Shown here: positions 7,310-14,669 of the stretch, piece by piece
Position numbering within the stretch: position 1 is the stretch's first letter
How the letters are laid out: each line of letters starts with the position of its first letter
Source: JAAAPF01 sp964481035
GTDB taxonomy: Bacteria > Pseudomonadota > Alphaproteobacteria > Geminicoccales > Geminicoccaceae
Length of the DNA stretch: 21,974 nucleotides
Reading direction: 5' to 3'
Assembly: GCA_964481035.1 (NCBI GenBank)
Contig: CAYZSE010000043.1
Coordinates: 1-21,974 of the forward strand
The notes under the pieces: model-generated
What the model saw: the letters and a program-made list of their open reading frames with translations, nothing else
What the model was told of the DNA's origin: nothing
Database searches by the model: none
Made by a program: the position numbers and the translations under genes

Positions 7310-10243
7310 TCAGCCATCTTCGTCGAGCAACGTCCGCGTCTCGGCGAGAAAGGCGTCGGCCGCGTCCAGCGCCGCGTCGACGCCGGTGGACGTCGCGCCC
7401 GCGGCCGCGGCCGCGCCATCGCCCGCCGGCATCGGGCCCGCCAAGAGCGCCGAGGCGCGCGCCCGGAGCGGCGCAATGCGCGCGTCGGCCGCCTCGTTCA
7501 AGGGCTTGAGGACGTCGAGCGCGCCCTTCGGCAGGTGCCGTCGCAGGCGCAGCTCCGCCAGCTCGAGGCGGACGTCGAGATCGACCGCGTGGGGCAAGGG
7601 CTCGGCGAGAATGCGACGGTAGAAGGCGTCGGCGACGTGCAGCGCCTCGGTCTCGGCGGCGACGCGCCCGGCCAAGCCCCGCAGCAAGCCGACGCGGGCG
7701 GCGCTCGGCTCCAGACGGCCGGCGTGCGCCTCGGCGACGGCGACGGCGTCCGCGAGCGCATCCGCGAACGGCGGCGCGCCGGTGGCAGCGGCCTCCAGCA
7801 GCTCGGCCTGCGCGGGCGTCAGCGCACGGCGGTCGCCGTCGCGGTGCCCCCAAGCCGCAAACGCGCCGGGCGCGTCGCCGGTCGCGGCGCGCAACCTCGC
7901 CACCTCGGACCAGTAGCGGTCGGCGTCGGGCCGTCCGATCCAGCCGATCCGGGCGGCCTCGAGGACGGCGAGTGCCCCGGCGCGATCGAGCTCGCCGGCC
8001 TCCAGGCGCAGCAGCGTCAAGCGCAGCTCCGCCTCACGGCGCACGTCGGGGTCGGTCGGCGGGGCGGCGAGACGGGCGAGGCGGCGTTGGCCTCGGTCGG
8101 CTCGACCGGCGCGCAGCTCCGCCTCGGCCGCCAGCAGCGCCAGCTGCGCCGCGGCGCGCGTGGCGAGGTCGTCGTGGTCGACCTGATCGAGCACGGCGAG
8201 CGCCACCTGCGGCGCGTCGAGCTCGATCGCCGCCTGCACGGCGTGACGGGCGACCAGCCGGCGCAGGGGTAGGGGATAGCCGCGCCAGGTCTGGCCGGAG
8301 CGCGCGAACTCGCCCCCGGCGGTCGACCAATCGCCGCGGGCACCGGCGAGCATGGCGTGCCACAGGCGCACCTCGGGGTCCGCCTCCGCGGTCGCCTCCG
8401 GCAGCTTCGCAGCGGCCGCGTCGAGCCGGCCGGCGAGGATCTCGGCGATGCCCTCGAGCGCGCGCAGCCGCTTTGCCGCCGCCGTCGTCGGCGGCGTTTC
8501 GGCTGCCGCGGCGATCACGGCGAGCGCGTCGAACGGCGCGGCTTGGCCGAGCAGGAAACGAACGAGCGCCAAGCGCCGCGCCGGGGCCGGATCCGCGAAG
8601 AGGGAGAGCTCCAGGGCCTTGCGCCGCGCCTGCGCCGCCTCGCCCGTGAGCGTCGGGCCGGCGAGGTCGATCATCGCGCCGAGCGCCGGCCGAGGCAGCG
8701 CCGGCGCGAGCGCCGTCGACCGTTCGCCGCCGCCGCCGCCGCCGCCGAGCACCGACGGCGCGCGGCGGCGGCTGAGGTCGTGATAGGCGAAGCCCTGCAG
8801 GGTGGGCAGCCACATGCGCGGGCCGTCGCGGCGCCCGGCGGCGAGCGCGGCGTCGTCCTCGAGGCTCGGCACGACGTGGACGACGTCGCCGAGCCATGGA
8901 TCGTCGATGGCGATCGCCGCGCGCTCGCCGGCGGGCACGCGCGTTCCGTCGGGCGGGACCGCGGTCGAGGCGGGCGTCACCAGCCAGGCGGCGCCGGCGC
9001 GCTCGACCGCGACCGGATCGGTCGCCTCGAGGGCGAGGCGAAGCACCGTCGCCGTCGGATGCGCCACGACCTCGACGCGCGCCGCGAGCTCGGGCGCCAC
9101 GTCGACCGCCAGGTCCGGCGCGGCGAACACCAGCCAGATTTGCGACCCGCGCCGCCATGCCGCGACGGACGTCGGCTCGGCGACGGCGAACCGCGTGCCG
9201 CGTGGCTCCGCTCGGACCTGCAAGGTGCCCGGCGCCGGGGCCGCGCTGGTCCCGTTCCGCTCGGTTGCGGGCGCGCGGCTGAGCGCGGCCGTCGTCGGCT
9301 CGGCCGGATCACCGCCGCTCGCGGCTGGGACGGTCGCCGGCGCGGCCACCATGCCTTCATCCCGCGGCCGACCCGGTGGCGCCGGCGGGACCGCCGCCGC
9401 GACCCGCTGCGATTGCGCCCGGTCGATCGGGACGCGCATGGCGGCACCGCCGTGTTCGGCCGGCGGCGCAGTGGCCGCGGCGAGCCCGCGGGATGCGCCC
9501 GGCGGCGCGTCGTCGGGTTCCGGCACGGGCGGCACGGGCACGATGCGCGCCCGTGGCGTGCCGGCCGACGCCGTCGCCGGCGGCGCGGCGTTACCGACGA
9601 TCGCCGCCGGCAGAGGCGGCAGGCTATCGTCCGGCACACGGCGGCGCGCGGGCGCGGACGTGGTCGCCGCCGGTTCGCCGGAAGCAGGCGCGCCGGAACC
9701 GGGATCCATCGACCCTGGCGGTGGTGCGGCGGGCGCCGTCGTCGCCACGTCCACCGGCGCCGGCCGCAGCGACAGCCCCTCGGCACGGCGCAGAGGAACC
9801 CAGGCGCCGACCGGCCCGCGCGGTGGCCGGGCGTCGGCGGCAAACCGGAAGTCGATTGCGAGGATCGTCGAGGATATGCCGGCGAGGCGCTCGGCCGCCA
9901 CGCCCTCGCGCAGGTGCAGCCGGAGCACGCCGTCCTCGTAGGCGACCGCGCGGACGACCGGGCGCAAGCCCGCCTGAACCGGACCGATGCCCTCGGGCAG
10001 GGCGAGCGGCCCGATCGCCACGACCTCGTCGCTGATGTCGATCGAGACCGACGCCGGGCTCGTCCATTCCATCGCCACCCGCCAATAGCCGGGATGACGG
10101 CCGAAGCGGATGTCGATCGGCGGCTCGACCGCGACGAGCGGCGCCACCATCAGGCCGAGCCCCAGCACCGCCGTGACGGCGGTCGTCAACCCACGTGCGG
10201 GTTGAGGTTTCTCGGGCCTAGTCGCAATTCGCCAACAGCGCAT
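7310..10243 (-). CDS. Large TPR-repeat protein with signal sequence, cheYZ-linked, function unknown
   Basis: This 977-residue protein has a basic N-terminus and a hydrophobic segment (about 18-40, TTAVTAVLGLGLMVAPLVAV), indicating export or inner-membrane anchoring with the bulk in the periplasm. Residues about 42-135 are beta-rich (IDIRFGRHPGYWRVAMEW) and look AMIN-like. Residues about 165-335 are a Pro/Ala/Thr linker. A second beta-rich unit spans about 340-425. Seven glycines (500-506) sit in a disordered segment, and from about 535 to 940 there are repeated Ala/Leu helical pairs of TPR type (LALVRFLLGQAAPFDALAVI; LRLTLLRLEAGELDRAGALA). The ATG at 10243 lies 26 bases inside the end of cheZ, suggesting coupling to it. 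A TTG at 10189 would give a shorter signal sequence. I recognise no named family. A role near the motor or cell wall is inferred from context only. Confidence 0.8.
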   Translation of the reverse strand: MRCWRIATRPEKPQPARGLTTAVTAVLGLGLMVAPLVAVEPPIDIRFGRHPGYWRVAMEWTSPASVSIDISDEVVAIGPLALPEGIGPVQAGLRPVVRAVAYEDGVLRLHLREGVAAERLAGISSTILAIDFRFAADARPPRGPVGAWVPLRRAEGLSLRPAPVDVATTAPAAPPPGSMDPGSGAPASGEPAATTSAPARRRVPDDSLPPLPAAIVGNAAPPATASAGTPRARIVPVPPVPEPDDAPPGASRGLAAATAPPAEHGGAAMRVPIDRAQSQRVAAAVPPAPPGRPRDEGMVAAPATVPAASGGDPAEPTTAALSRAPATERNGTSAAPAPGTLQVRAEPRGTRFAVAEPTSVAAWRRGSQIWLVFAAPDLAVDVAPELAARVEVVAHPTATVLRLALEATDPVAVERAGAAWLVTPASTAVPPDGTRVPAGERAAIAIDDPWLGDVVHVVPSLEDDAALAAGRRDGPRMWLPTLQGFAYHDLSRRRAPSVLGGGGGGGERSTALAPALPRPALGAMIDLAGPTLTGEAAQARRKALELSLFADPAPARRLALVRFLLGQAAPFDALAVIAAAAETPPTTAAAKRLRALEGIAEILAGRLDAAAAKLPEATAEADPEVRLWHAMLAGARGDWSTAGGEFARSGQTWRGYPLPLRRLVARHAVQAAIELDAPQVALAVLDQVDHDDLATRAAAQLALLAAEAELRAGRADRGQRRLARLAAPPTDPDVRREAELRLTLLRLEAGELDRAGALAVLEAARIGWIGRPDADRYWSEVARLRAATGDAPGAFAAWGHRDGDRRALTPAQAELLEAAATGAPPFADALADAVAVAEAHAGRLEPSAARVGLLRGLAGRVAAETEALHVADAFYRRILAEPLPHAVDLDVRLELAELRLRRHLPKGALDVLKPLNEAADARIAPLRARASALLAGPMPAGDGAAAAAGATSTGVDAALDAADAFLAETRTLLDEDG
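8726..8746 (-). repeat. (GCC)7 trinucleotide repeat coding for seven glycines
   Basis: Seven perfect GCC units on the plus strand encode Gly7 (residues 500-506) in the TPR-protein gene. Gains or losses of whole units would keep the frame and only change the length of a flexible linker. Confidence 0.8.
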
Positions 10244-10865
10244 CGATCTCAGCCTGGCTGTTGGCGTTGTCGGGCAGTTGGGGGCCGTTCAGCAAGCCCG
10301 AATCGCGCCCGCACGCATTGTCCATGTTGGCAACTTGGGGTTTATCGGCCATTCCGTCGAGGGCGTCGACCAAGGCGACGATGCGGGCCTCGATCGTCTG
10401 CAAGGTGGCAATTACCTTGGTGATGCGCTGGCCGCTGATATCCTGGAAGTTGCAGGCCTCATAGATCGCAGTCACCGCGTCGCGGAGGTCGTGGCCGATC
10501 TCGGGCGGTGCCTTCGCCGCCACATACTCGATCCGCTCCGCCGAATCCAGGATGTTGCCGGTCGCGACCTCGAGGTGGCGGACGATGGCGCCGAGCTCGA
10601 CGTTCGCCGTCGGGATGTGCTCGTCGGGGATGTCGTCCGGGCGGATCTGCCGGATCTCTTCCTTGGCGCGCTGGATGTAGCGCGCCAGCGCGTCCAGCTC
10701 GCCGTAGACACCGAGATCTTGCAGCGACCGGTCGCCGGGCAGGTTCTCCAGCAACCCGCGCACCACGTCGCCGAGATCCTCCAGCGGCACCGCGTCGCCG
10801 TAGATGGCGCGCAGCGACGCGAAGCGCTTTGCGAGCCCGGCCGGCTTGGCGGTTGCCGCCGCCAT
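10218..10865 (-). CDS. cheZ: CheZ-type CheY-P phosphatase
   Basis: The 215-residue protein is largely helical. It carries the CheZ catalytic motif as FQDISGQ at residues 140-146, matching FQDLTGQ of E. coli CheZ. Asp142 and Gln146 therefore correspond to E. coli Asp143 and Gln147, the glutamine that positions water for CheY-P hydrolysis. A variable linker (about 172-200) leads to the C-terminal tail SQAEIDALLANCD. In E. coli the tail of CheZ tethers CheY; here the tail is nearly identical to the FliM N-terminal CheY-binding peptide. The gene starts 11 bases after cheY, and TGAGGA (overlapping the cheY stop) serves as ribosome site. CheY and CheZ should form a switch and its off-signal in the cytoplasm. 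The stop lies inside the start of the TPR-protein gene. Confidence 0.88.
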   Translation of the reverse strand: MAAATAKPAGLAKRFASLRAIYGDAVPLEDLGDVVRGLLENLPGDRSLQDLGVYGELDALARYIQRAKEEIRQIRPDDIPDEHIPTANVELGAIVRHLEVATGNILDSAERIEYVAAKAPPEIGHDLRDAVTAIYEACNFQDISGQRITKVIATLQTIEARIVALVDALDGMADKPQVANMDNACGRDSGLLNGPQLPDNANSQAEIDALLANCD

Positions 10866-10876
10866 CGTCGCCGTCC

Positions 10877-11260
10877 TCAGGCCCCGAGCACGTTCTCGAT
10901 CTTGGCCTTCAACGTCTCCGCGTTGAACGGCTTGACGATGTAGTTGTTCACGCCGGCCTCCTTTGCCGCAACGACGTTCTCGGTCTTGCTCTCGGCGGTG
11001 ATCATGATGAACGGCAGCGCCTGCAGCGTGTCGTCGCCGCGCACCGCCCGCAGCAATTGGAGCCCGGTCATCGGCTGCATGTTCCAGTCAGAGATCACCA
11101 GCCCGTATTTCTTCTCGAGCAGCTTCTTGAGGGCTCCGCTGCCGTCGAAGGCCTCGTCGATGTGGTGGAATTCCAGCTGCTTCAAGAGATTGCGGATGAT
11201 CCGGAGCATCGTCTTGTAATCATCGACGATGAGAATCGGCAGGTCTTTGTCGAGCGGCAT
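10877..11260 (-). CDS. cheY: CheY-like single-domain response regulator
   Basis: The 127-residue product is a complete receiver domain and nothing else. All key residues are visible: Asp13 and Asp14 (metal site), Asp58 (phospho-acceptor in VISDWNM), Thr87 (MITAES), Tyr106 and Lys109 (VKPF). The positions match E. coli CheY within one residue. The sequence MQPMTGLQLLRAVR and the direct linkage to cheZ indicate a true chemotaxis CheY that binds the flagellar switch rather than a generic receiver. The ATG at 11260 is preferred over an upstream frame extension because it follows GGAGA at good spacing and starts right at the fold (DLPILIVDD). No CheA kinase gene is in the window. Confidence 0.93.
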   Translation of the reverse strand: MPLDKDLPILIVDDYKTMLRIIRNLLKQLEFHHIDEAFDGSGALKKLLEKKYGLVISDWNMQPMTGLQLLRAVRGDDTLQALPFIMITAESKTENVVAAKEAGVNNYIVKPFNAETLKAKIENVLGA

Positions 11261-11337
11261 CGCGCGTCTCCGCCGAAAAGGCGAGCCCGGGAGCGACGGC
11301 ACGCCCCACCATCGGCTCGGGATCGCTCGAGGCGGCG

Positions 11338-11371
11338 TCAACCTAGGGCACCGGCCTTAAGGTCGGGTAAA
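11338..11371 (-). promoter_or_regulatory. CtrA-like box and -10 region of the cheY operon promoter
   Basis: On the minus strand the element is TTTACC, 18 bases, CCTAGGTTGA, with the left part reading TTTA-N7-TTAA, one base from the CtrA consensus TTAA-N7-TTAA. The near-palindrome CGACCTTAAGGCCG overlaps it. It ends 77 bases before the cheY ATG and lies in the 158-base gap downstream of the phosphoesterase gene. The element has the same length and spacing as the one before fliX (1883-1916), which suggests joint control of the two units. Confidence 0.5.
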
Positions 11372-11418
11372 CGCCGGGCTCGGTGGTCGACGGTCGCGCC
11401 GCAACCCGCTGCGGCCGC

Positions 11419-12276
11419 TCACACCAGGCGGTCGTAGGGCGGCGGCACCGGCGGCAGATCGTCCGGCGTGGCCGCCCGGCTGCTCGCGTCGTCGAAGATG
11501 AAGCGCGGATGCTCGCCGGTGAAATGTTGGACGTGCAGGTCGAAGTCGTCCACGCCCAGGCGGGCGATGCCGTAGGCGCCGGGCTCGAGCGAGCCGATGA
11601 CGGCGTCCTCCGCCTCGAACTGCAGATGCACCTGATGCGCCGGCCCCGGCAGCGTCGAGACCGAGACAGGCCCGCGCCGGGCGAAGAAGGGTCGGTGGAT
11701 GTGCCCCGCGAAGACGTGACGGACCTGCCGGTGACACTCGACGACGGCCCAGAACGACGCCGCCTCCTCGAGCCCGATCGCGTCCATGCCGGGGATGCCG
11801 CAGGCGACCGGCGGATGGTGCATGGCGAGGTAGACCGCACGGTCGCGCCGGGCGGCCAGGGTCGCCTCGAGCCAGGCCAGGCGCCGGGCGCAGAGCCGTC
11901 CGGCGACGGCGCCCGGGACGTGCGTGTCGAGGGCGACGAGGCTCACCCCGTCCGCGCCGTCGTGGACGTGCTGGACGAAGCCCTGCGCATCGACGTCTGC
12001 CTCGGGAAAGGCCGCGCGGAAGGCGGGCCGATCGTCGTGGTTGCCGAGCAGCATGAGCGGGTGGAGCGGCAGGCCCGCGAGACGCTCGCGCAGGGCGGCG
12101 TAGGCCGGCGGCTCGCCGTGGTCGGTGAGGTCGCCGGTGAGCAGGAGCACGTCGGCCGTGGCCGCGTGCCGGCGGATGTGGGCGAGCGCCGCGTCGAGGC
12201 GCTCCAGCGGGTCGAGGCCGAAGAGGCGGCGGCCCGGGGCGGTGAGGTGGAGGTCGGTCAGATGGATCACGCGCAT
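11419..12276 (-). CDS. Calcineurin-like metallophosphoesterase, CpdA-type
   Basis: The 285-residue protein has every metal-binding motif of the family: TDLHL (Asp8, His10), GDLTDHG (Asp49), GNHDD (Asn79, His80), MHHPP and AGHIHRPF. The order and spacing resemble class III cyclic-nucleotide phosphodiesterases (CpdA/IcpH group), which are cytoplasmic and hydrolyse cAMP or other phosphodiesters. The substrate is not determined by these motifs. The C-terminus is extended by a beta-rich segment and a proline-rich tail (PDDLPPVPPPYDRLV). The ATG lies 8 bases after the uraD stop with GGAG overlapping that stop, so the two genes should be one transcript. That pairing hints at a role tied to purine degradation, but no such reaction is known to me. 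The frame stays open upstream through uraD, but that part is not coding. Confidence 0.85.
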   Translation of the reverse strand: MRVIHLTDLHLTAPGRRLFGLDPLERLDAALAHIRRHAATADVLLLTGDLTDHGEPPAYAALRERLAGLPLHPLMLLGNHDDRPAFRAAFPEADVDAQGFVQHVHDGADGVSLVALDTHVPGAVAGRLCARRLAWLEATLAARRDRAVYLAMHHPPVACGIPGMDAIGLEEAASFWAVVECHRQVRHVFAGHIHRPFFARRGPVSVSTLPGPAHQVHLQFEAEDAVIGSLEPGAYGIARLGVDDFDLHVQHFTGEHPRFIFDDASSRAATPDDLPPVPPPYDRLV

Positions 12277-12284
12277 GGCGGCGG

Positions 12285-12788
12285 TCACTCCAGGAGATCG
12301 TCGAGGCGCAACGCGACGATGCGCTCGACTTGGCTGAGCGCCTCGCCGCGCTCGGTGGCGAGGTCGTTGGCCAAGCGCTGCTCGAAGGCCGCGGCGATCG
12401 CGGCCGCCGTGGCGCCCTTCACCGCGTAGATGAAGGGAAAGCCGAATTTCGCGCGATAGGCGGCATTCAGCTCGGTGAAGCGGCGCCGCGCCGGCTCGCT
12501 CAGGCCGGCGAGGCCCGCGCTCTCCTGCTCGGCGCGCGAGGCCGCGGTGAGCGCCTCCAGCCGCGCGCCGAGGTCCGGATGCGCGCGGATGACGGCGAGC
12601 TGGCGGTGCTCGGGCGCCCGACGCAGGGCGCGGGCGAAGGCGGCCCGGACATCGGCGTTGGTGGCGAAGGGCCGCTCGCCCGCCGCCTTCTCGGCGACCC
12701 AAGGGCTACGCTCGACGACGTCGCCCAGGGCCGCGACCAAGCCGCTGGGGTCGAGCGTGTTGAGAGCGGCGAGCGTGAGCTTGGCCAT
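12285..12788 (-). CDS. uraD: UraD, OHCU decarboxylase
   Basis: This 167-residue protein decarboxylates 2-oxo-4-hydroxy-4-carboxy-5-ureidoimidazoline to S-allantoin, the last step of urate breakdown to allantoin. The family motifs are all present: the catalytic histidine in IRAHPDLG (His70), EQESAGL (residues 87-93), FTELNAAYRAKFGFPFIYAV then KG (residues about 104-124), and the C-terminal ALSQVERIVALRLDDLL. It is a small cytoplasmic helical enzyme. It is transcribed away from uraH and xdhABC across a 79-base gap, and a metallophosphoesterase gene follows directly on the same strand. Confidence 0.95.
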   Translation of the reverse strand: MAKLTLAALNTLDPSGLVAALGDVVERSPWVAEKAAGERPFATNADVRAAFARALRRAPEHRQLAVIRAHPDLGARLEALTAASRAEQESAGLAGLSEPARRRFTELNAAYRAKFGFPFIYAVKGATAAAIAAAFEQRLANDLATERGEALSQVERIVALRLDDLLE

Positions 12789-12827
12789 TGGTGTCCTATC
12801 GGCTCGACAAGCGGATGCGACCCGCGC

Positions 12828-12856
12828 AACCTAACGTGTCGTGGGATCGTGGTCAG
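12828..12856 (-). promoter_or_regulatory. Possible uraD promoter in the divergent gap
   Basis: Minus-strand CTGACC (12851-12856), 17 bases, then TAGGTT (12828-12833) would start transcription about 30 bases before the uraD ATG. The TAGGTT hexamer also occupies the presumed -10 of fliX and cheY. The 79-base divergent gap (12789-12867) must also hold the uraH promoter, which I could not locate. Support is weak. Confidence 0.25.
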
Positions 12857-12867
12857 CCGAGGACCGC

Positions 12868-13218
12868 ATGGGCCGTTTGACGACGCACGTGCTCGATACC
12901 GCCCGCGGCCGCCCCGCCGCCGGACTGGGCGTGGCGCTGTTCGCGCTCACGCCGGCGCGACGGCTCGTCGCCGAGGCGATCACCGACGAAGACGGCCGCC
13001 TCGACGGCCCGCTGCTCGCCGGCGACGACGTCCGCCCCGGCAGCTACGAGCTGGTCTTCCAGGCCGGCGCCTATCACCGCGCCGCGGGTGTCCCCGTCGC
13101 CGATCCGCCGTTCCTCGACGCGGTCGTCATCCGCTTCCAGATCGCCGAGCCGGGCGCGCACTATCACGTCCCGCTGCTGCTCTCACCCTACGGCTACACG
13201 ACCTACCGGGGCTCTTGA
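12868..13218 (+). CDS. uraH: UraH, 5-hydroxyisourate hydrolase (transthyretin-related)
   Basis: The 116-residue protein hydrolyses 5-hydroxyisourate to OHCU, the substrate of UraD. It shows the three active-site markers of transthyretin-related hydrolases: LTTHVLD at the N-terminus (His7), DGRLDGPL (Arg44), and HYHVPLLLSPYGYTTYRGS at the very C-terminus (His98 and the signature YRGS tail). The ATG at 12868 is chosen because GAGGA precedes it and residue 4 begins the conserved strand; an upstream in-frame GTG would add nine unconserved residues. No signal peptide is seen, so it acts in the cytoplasm. xdhA follows within a few bases. Confidence 0.96.
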   Translation: MGRLTTHVLDTARGRPAAGLGVALFALTPARRLVAEAITDEDGRLDGPLLAGDDVRPGSYELVFQAGAYHRAAGVPVADPPFLDAVVIRFQIAEPGAHYHVPLLLSPYGYTTYRGS

Positions 13219-13220
13219 GC

Positions 13221-14669
13221 GTGCGCGTGCGCTTCCTCCTCAATGGTGAGCTGTGCTCGGTCGAGGGAGCGAGCCCTTCGACGATGCTGCTCGCCTGGCT
13301 GCGCGAGGAGGCCGGGCTCACCGGCAGCAAGGAGGGCTGCGCCGAGGGCGACTGCGGCGCCTGCACCGTCGCGCTCGGCACCCCTTCGGCGGACGGTGCG
13401 CGGCTCGTCTGGCGCGCGGTCAACGCGTGCATCCTCTTTCTCGGCAGCGTCGACGGCAAGGCGGTCTTGACCATCGAGGGCCTGGCCGCCGCCGACGGCA
13501 CCCTGCACCCGGCGCAAGCGGCCCTCGTCGCGCACCACGGCTCGCAATGCGGCTTCTGCACCCCGGGCTTCGCGATGACCCTCTTCACGCACTGGTGGCG
13601 CCGGGGCGCCGTCGACCGAGCGAGCCTCGATGAACTCCTGGCCGGCAATCTCTGCCGCTGCACGGGCTACCGGCCGATCCTCGACGCCGCCCGCGCCATG
13701 GCCGACCTTGCGGGCGGCGAGCACCACCGCGCGAGCGAGGCGGCGATCCTCGCGACGCTGCAGGCTTGGGCCGCCGAGGAGGTGCCGGCGGCAACGGGCT
13801 TCGTGGCACCGCACGCGCTCGACGAGCTGGCGCAGCACCTCGAGGCCCACCCCGACGCCCTGCTGCTCGCCGGCGGCACCGATGCGGGCCTGTGGGTCAC
13901 CAAGGACCTCAGGGACTACGAGCATGTCGTCGCCTTGACCGAGGTCGCCGAGCTGCGCCTGATCCGCCGCACGGCGACGCATCTCGAGGTCGGAGCCGCC
14001 GTCACCTACACCGATCTCCTACCGCACGCCGCCGCGCTGTGGCCCGACTTCGGCCGCATGCTGCGGCGGCTCGGCTCGGAGCTCATCCGCAATTCCGGCA
14101 CGCTCGGCGGCAATCTCGCCAGCGCCTCGCCCATCGGCGACACTCTGCCGGTTCTTCTGGCGTTGGACGCCACGGTCGTGCTGCGCCGGGGCCTAGCGAC
14201 CCGCGAGCTGGCCGTCGACGACTTCTTCCTCGACTACAAGCGGACCGCGCTCCTGCCGGGCGAGTTCGTCGAGCGCGTGCGCCTGCCGCTGCCGGAGCCG
14301 GGCCTGCATCTGCACGTCGAGAAGATTGCCAAGCGCTTCGATCAGGACATCAGCGCCGTGCTCCTGGCGGCGGCCGTGCGGCACGACGGCGCGAAGATCG
14401 AGGCGGCGCGCGTCGCGCTCGGCGGCATGGCGGCCATCCCCAAGCGGTCGCCCGCGGTCGAAGCCGCGCTCACGGGCGCGCCGCTCGGCAAGGCCAGCTT
14501 CGCCGCGGCGGCGGCGACGCTGGCAGCGGATTTCCGACCCCTCACCGACATGCGCGCCACGGCCGAGTACCGCCTCGAGGCCGCCCACGCGGCACTCGTC
14601 AAGGCCGGCCTCGCGCTCGCCGGCACGCCCGTGGCCCTACCCGCCGCGCCGGTCGAGGTGGTGGCATGA
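13221..14669 (+). CDS. xdhA: XdhA, xanthine dehydrogenase FeS/FAD subunit
   Basis: The 482-residue subunit carries two [2Fe-2S] clusters and FAD. The plant-type cluster is GCAEGDCGACTV (Cys40, 45, 48) with Cys70. The second cluster is QCGFCTPG (Cys110, 113) with LCRCTGY (Cys145, 147). The FAD domain shows LLLAGGTDAGLWVTKDLRD (residues about 214-232) and IRNSGTLGGNLASASPIGDT (about 290-309). It passes electrons from the molybdenum site in XdhB to FAD and NAD+. The GTG at 13221, two bases after the uraH stop, is preferred because GGGG lies about 9 bases upstream. A TTG at 13215 overlapping the uraH stop is the alternative and would add two residues. The end overlaps xdhB by ATGA. The two-subunit layout matches Rhodobacter XDH. 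Confidence 0.95.
   Translation: MRVRFLLNGELCSVEGASPSTMLLAWLREEAGLTGSKEGCAEGDCGACTVALGTPSADGARLVWRAVNACILFLGSVDGKAVLTIEGLAAADGTLHPAQAALVAHHGSQCGFCTPGFAMTLFTHWWRRGAVDRASLDELLAGNLCRCTGYRPILDAARAMADLAGGEHHRASEAAILATLQAWAAEEVPAATGFVAPHALDELAQHLEAHPDALLLAGGTDAGLWVTKDLRDYEHVVALTEVAELRLIRRTATHLEVGAAVTYTDLLPHAAALWPDFGRMLRRLGSELIRNSGTLGGNLASASPIGDTLPVLLALDATVVLRRGLATRELAVDDFFLDYKRTALLPGEFVERVRLPLPEPGLHLHVEKIAKRFDQDISAVLLAAAVRHDGAKIEAARVALGGMAAIPKRSPAVEAALTGAPLGKASFAAAAATLAADFRPLTDMRATAEYRLEAAHAALVKAGLALAGTPVALPAAPVEVVA

Noticed and set aside
8357..10423. Plus-strand open frame (688 codons) opposite the TPR-protein gene
   Set aside because: It is almost wholly Arg/Gly/Ala and runs into the cheZ region. 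The minus-strand protein has a signal segment and TPR periodicity.
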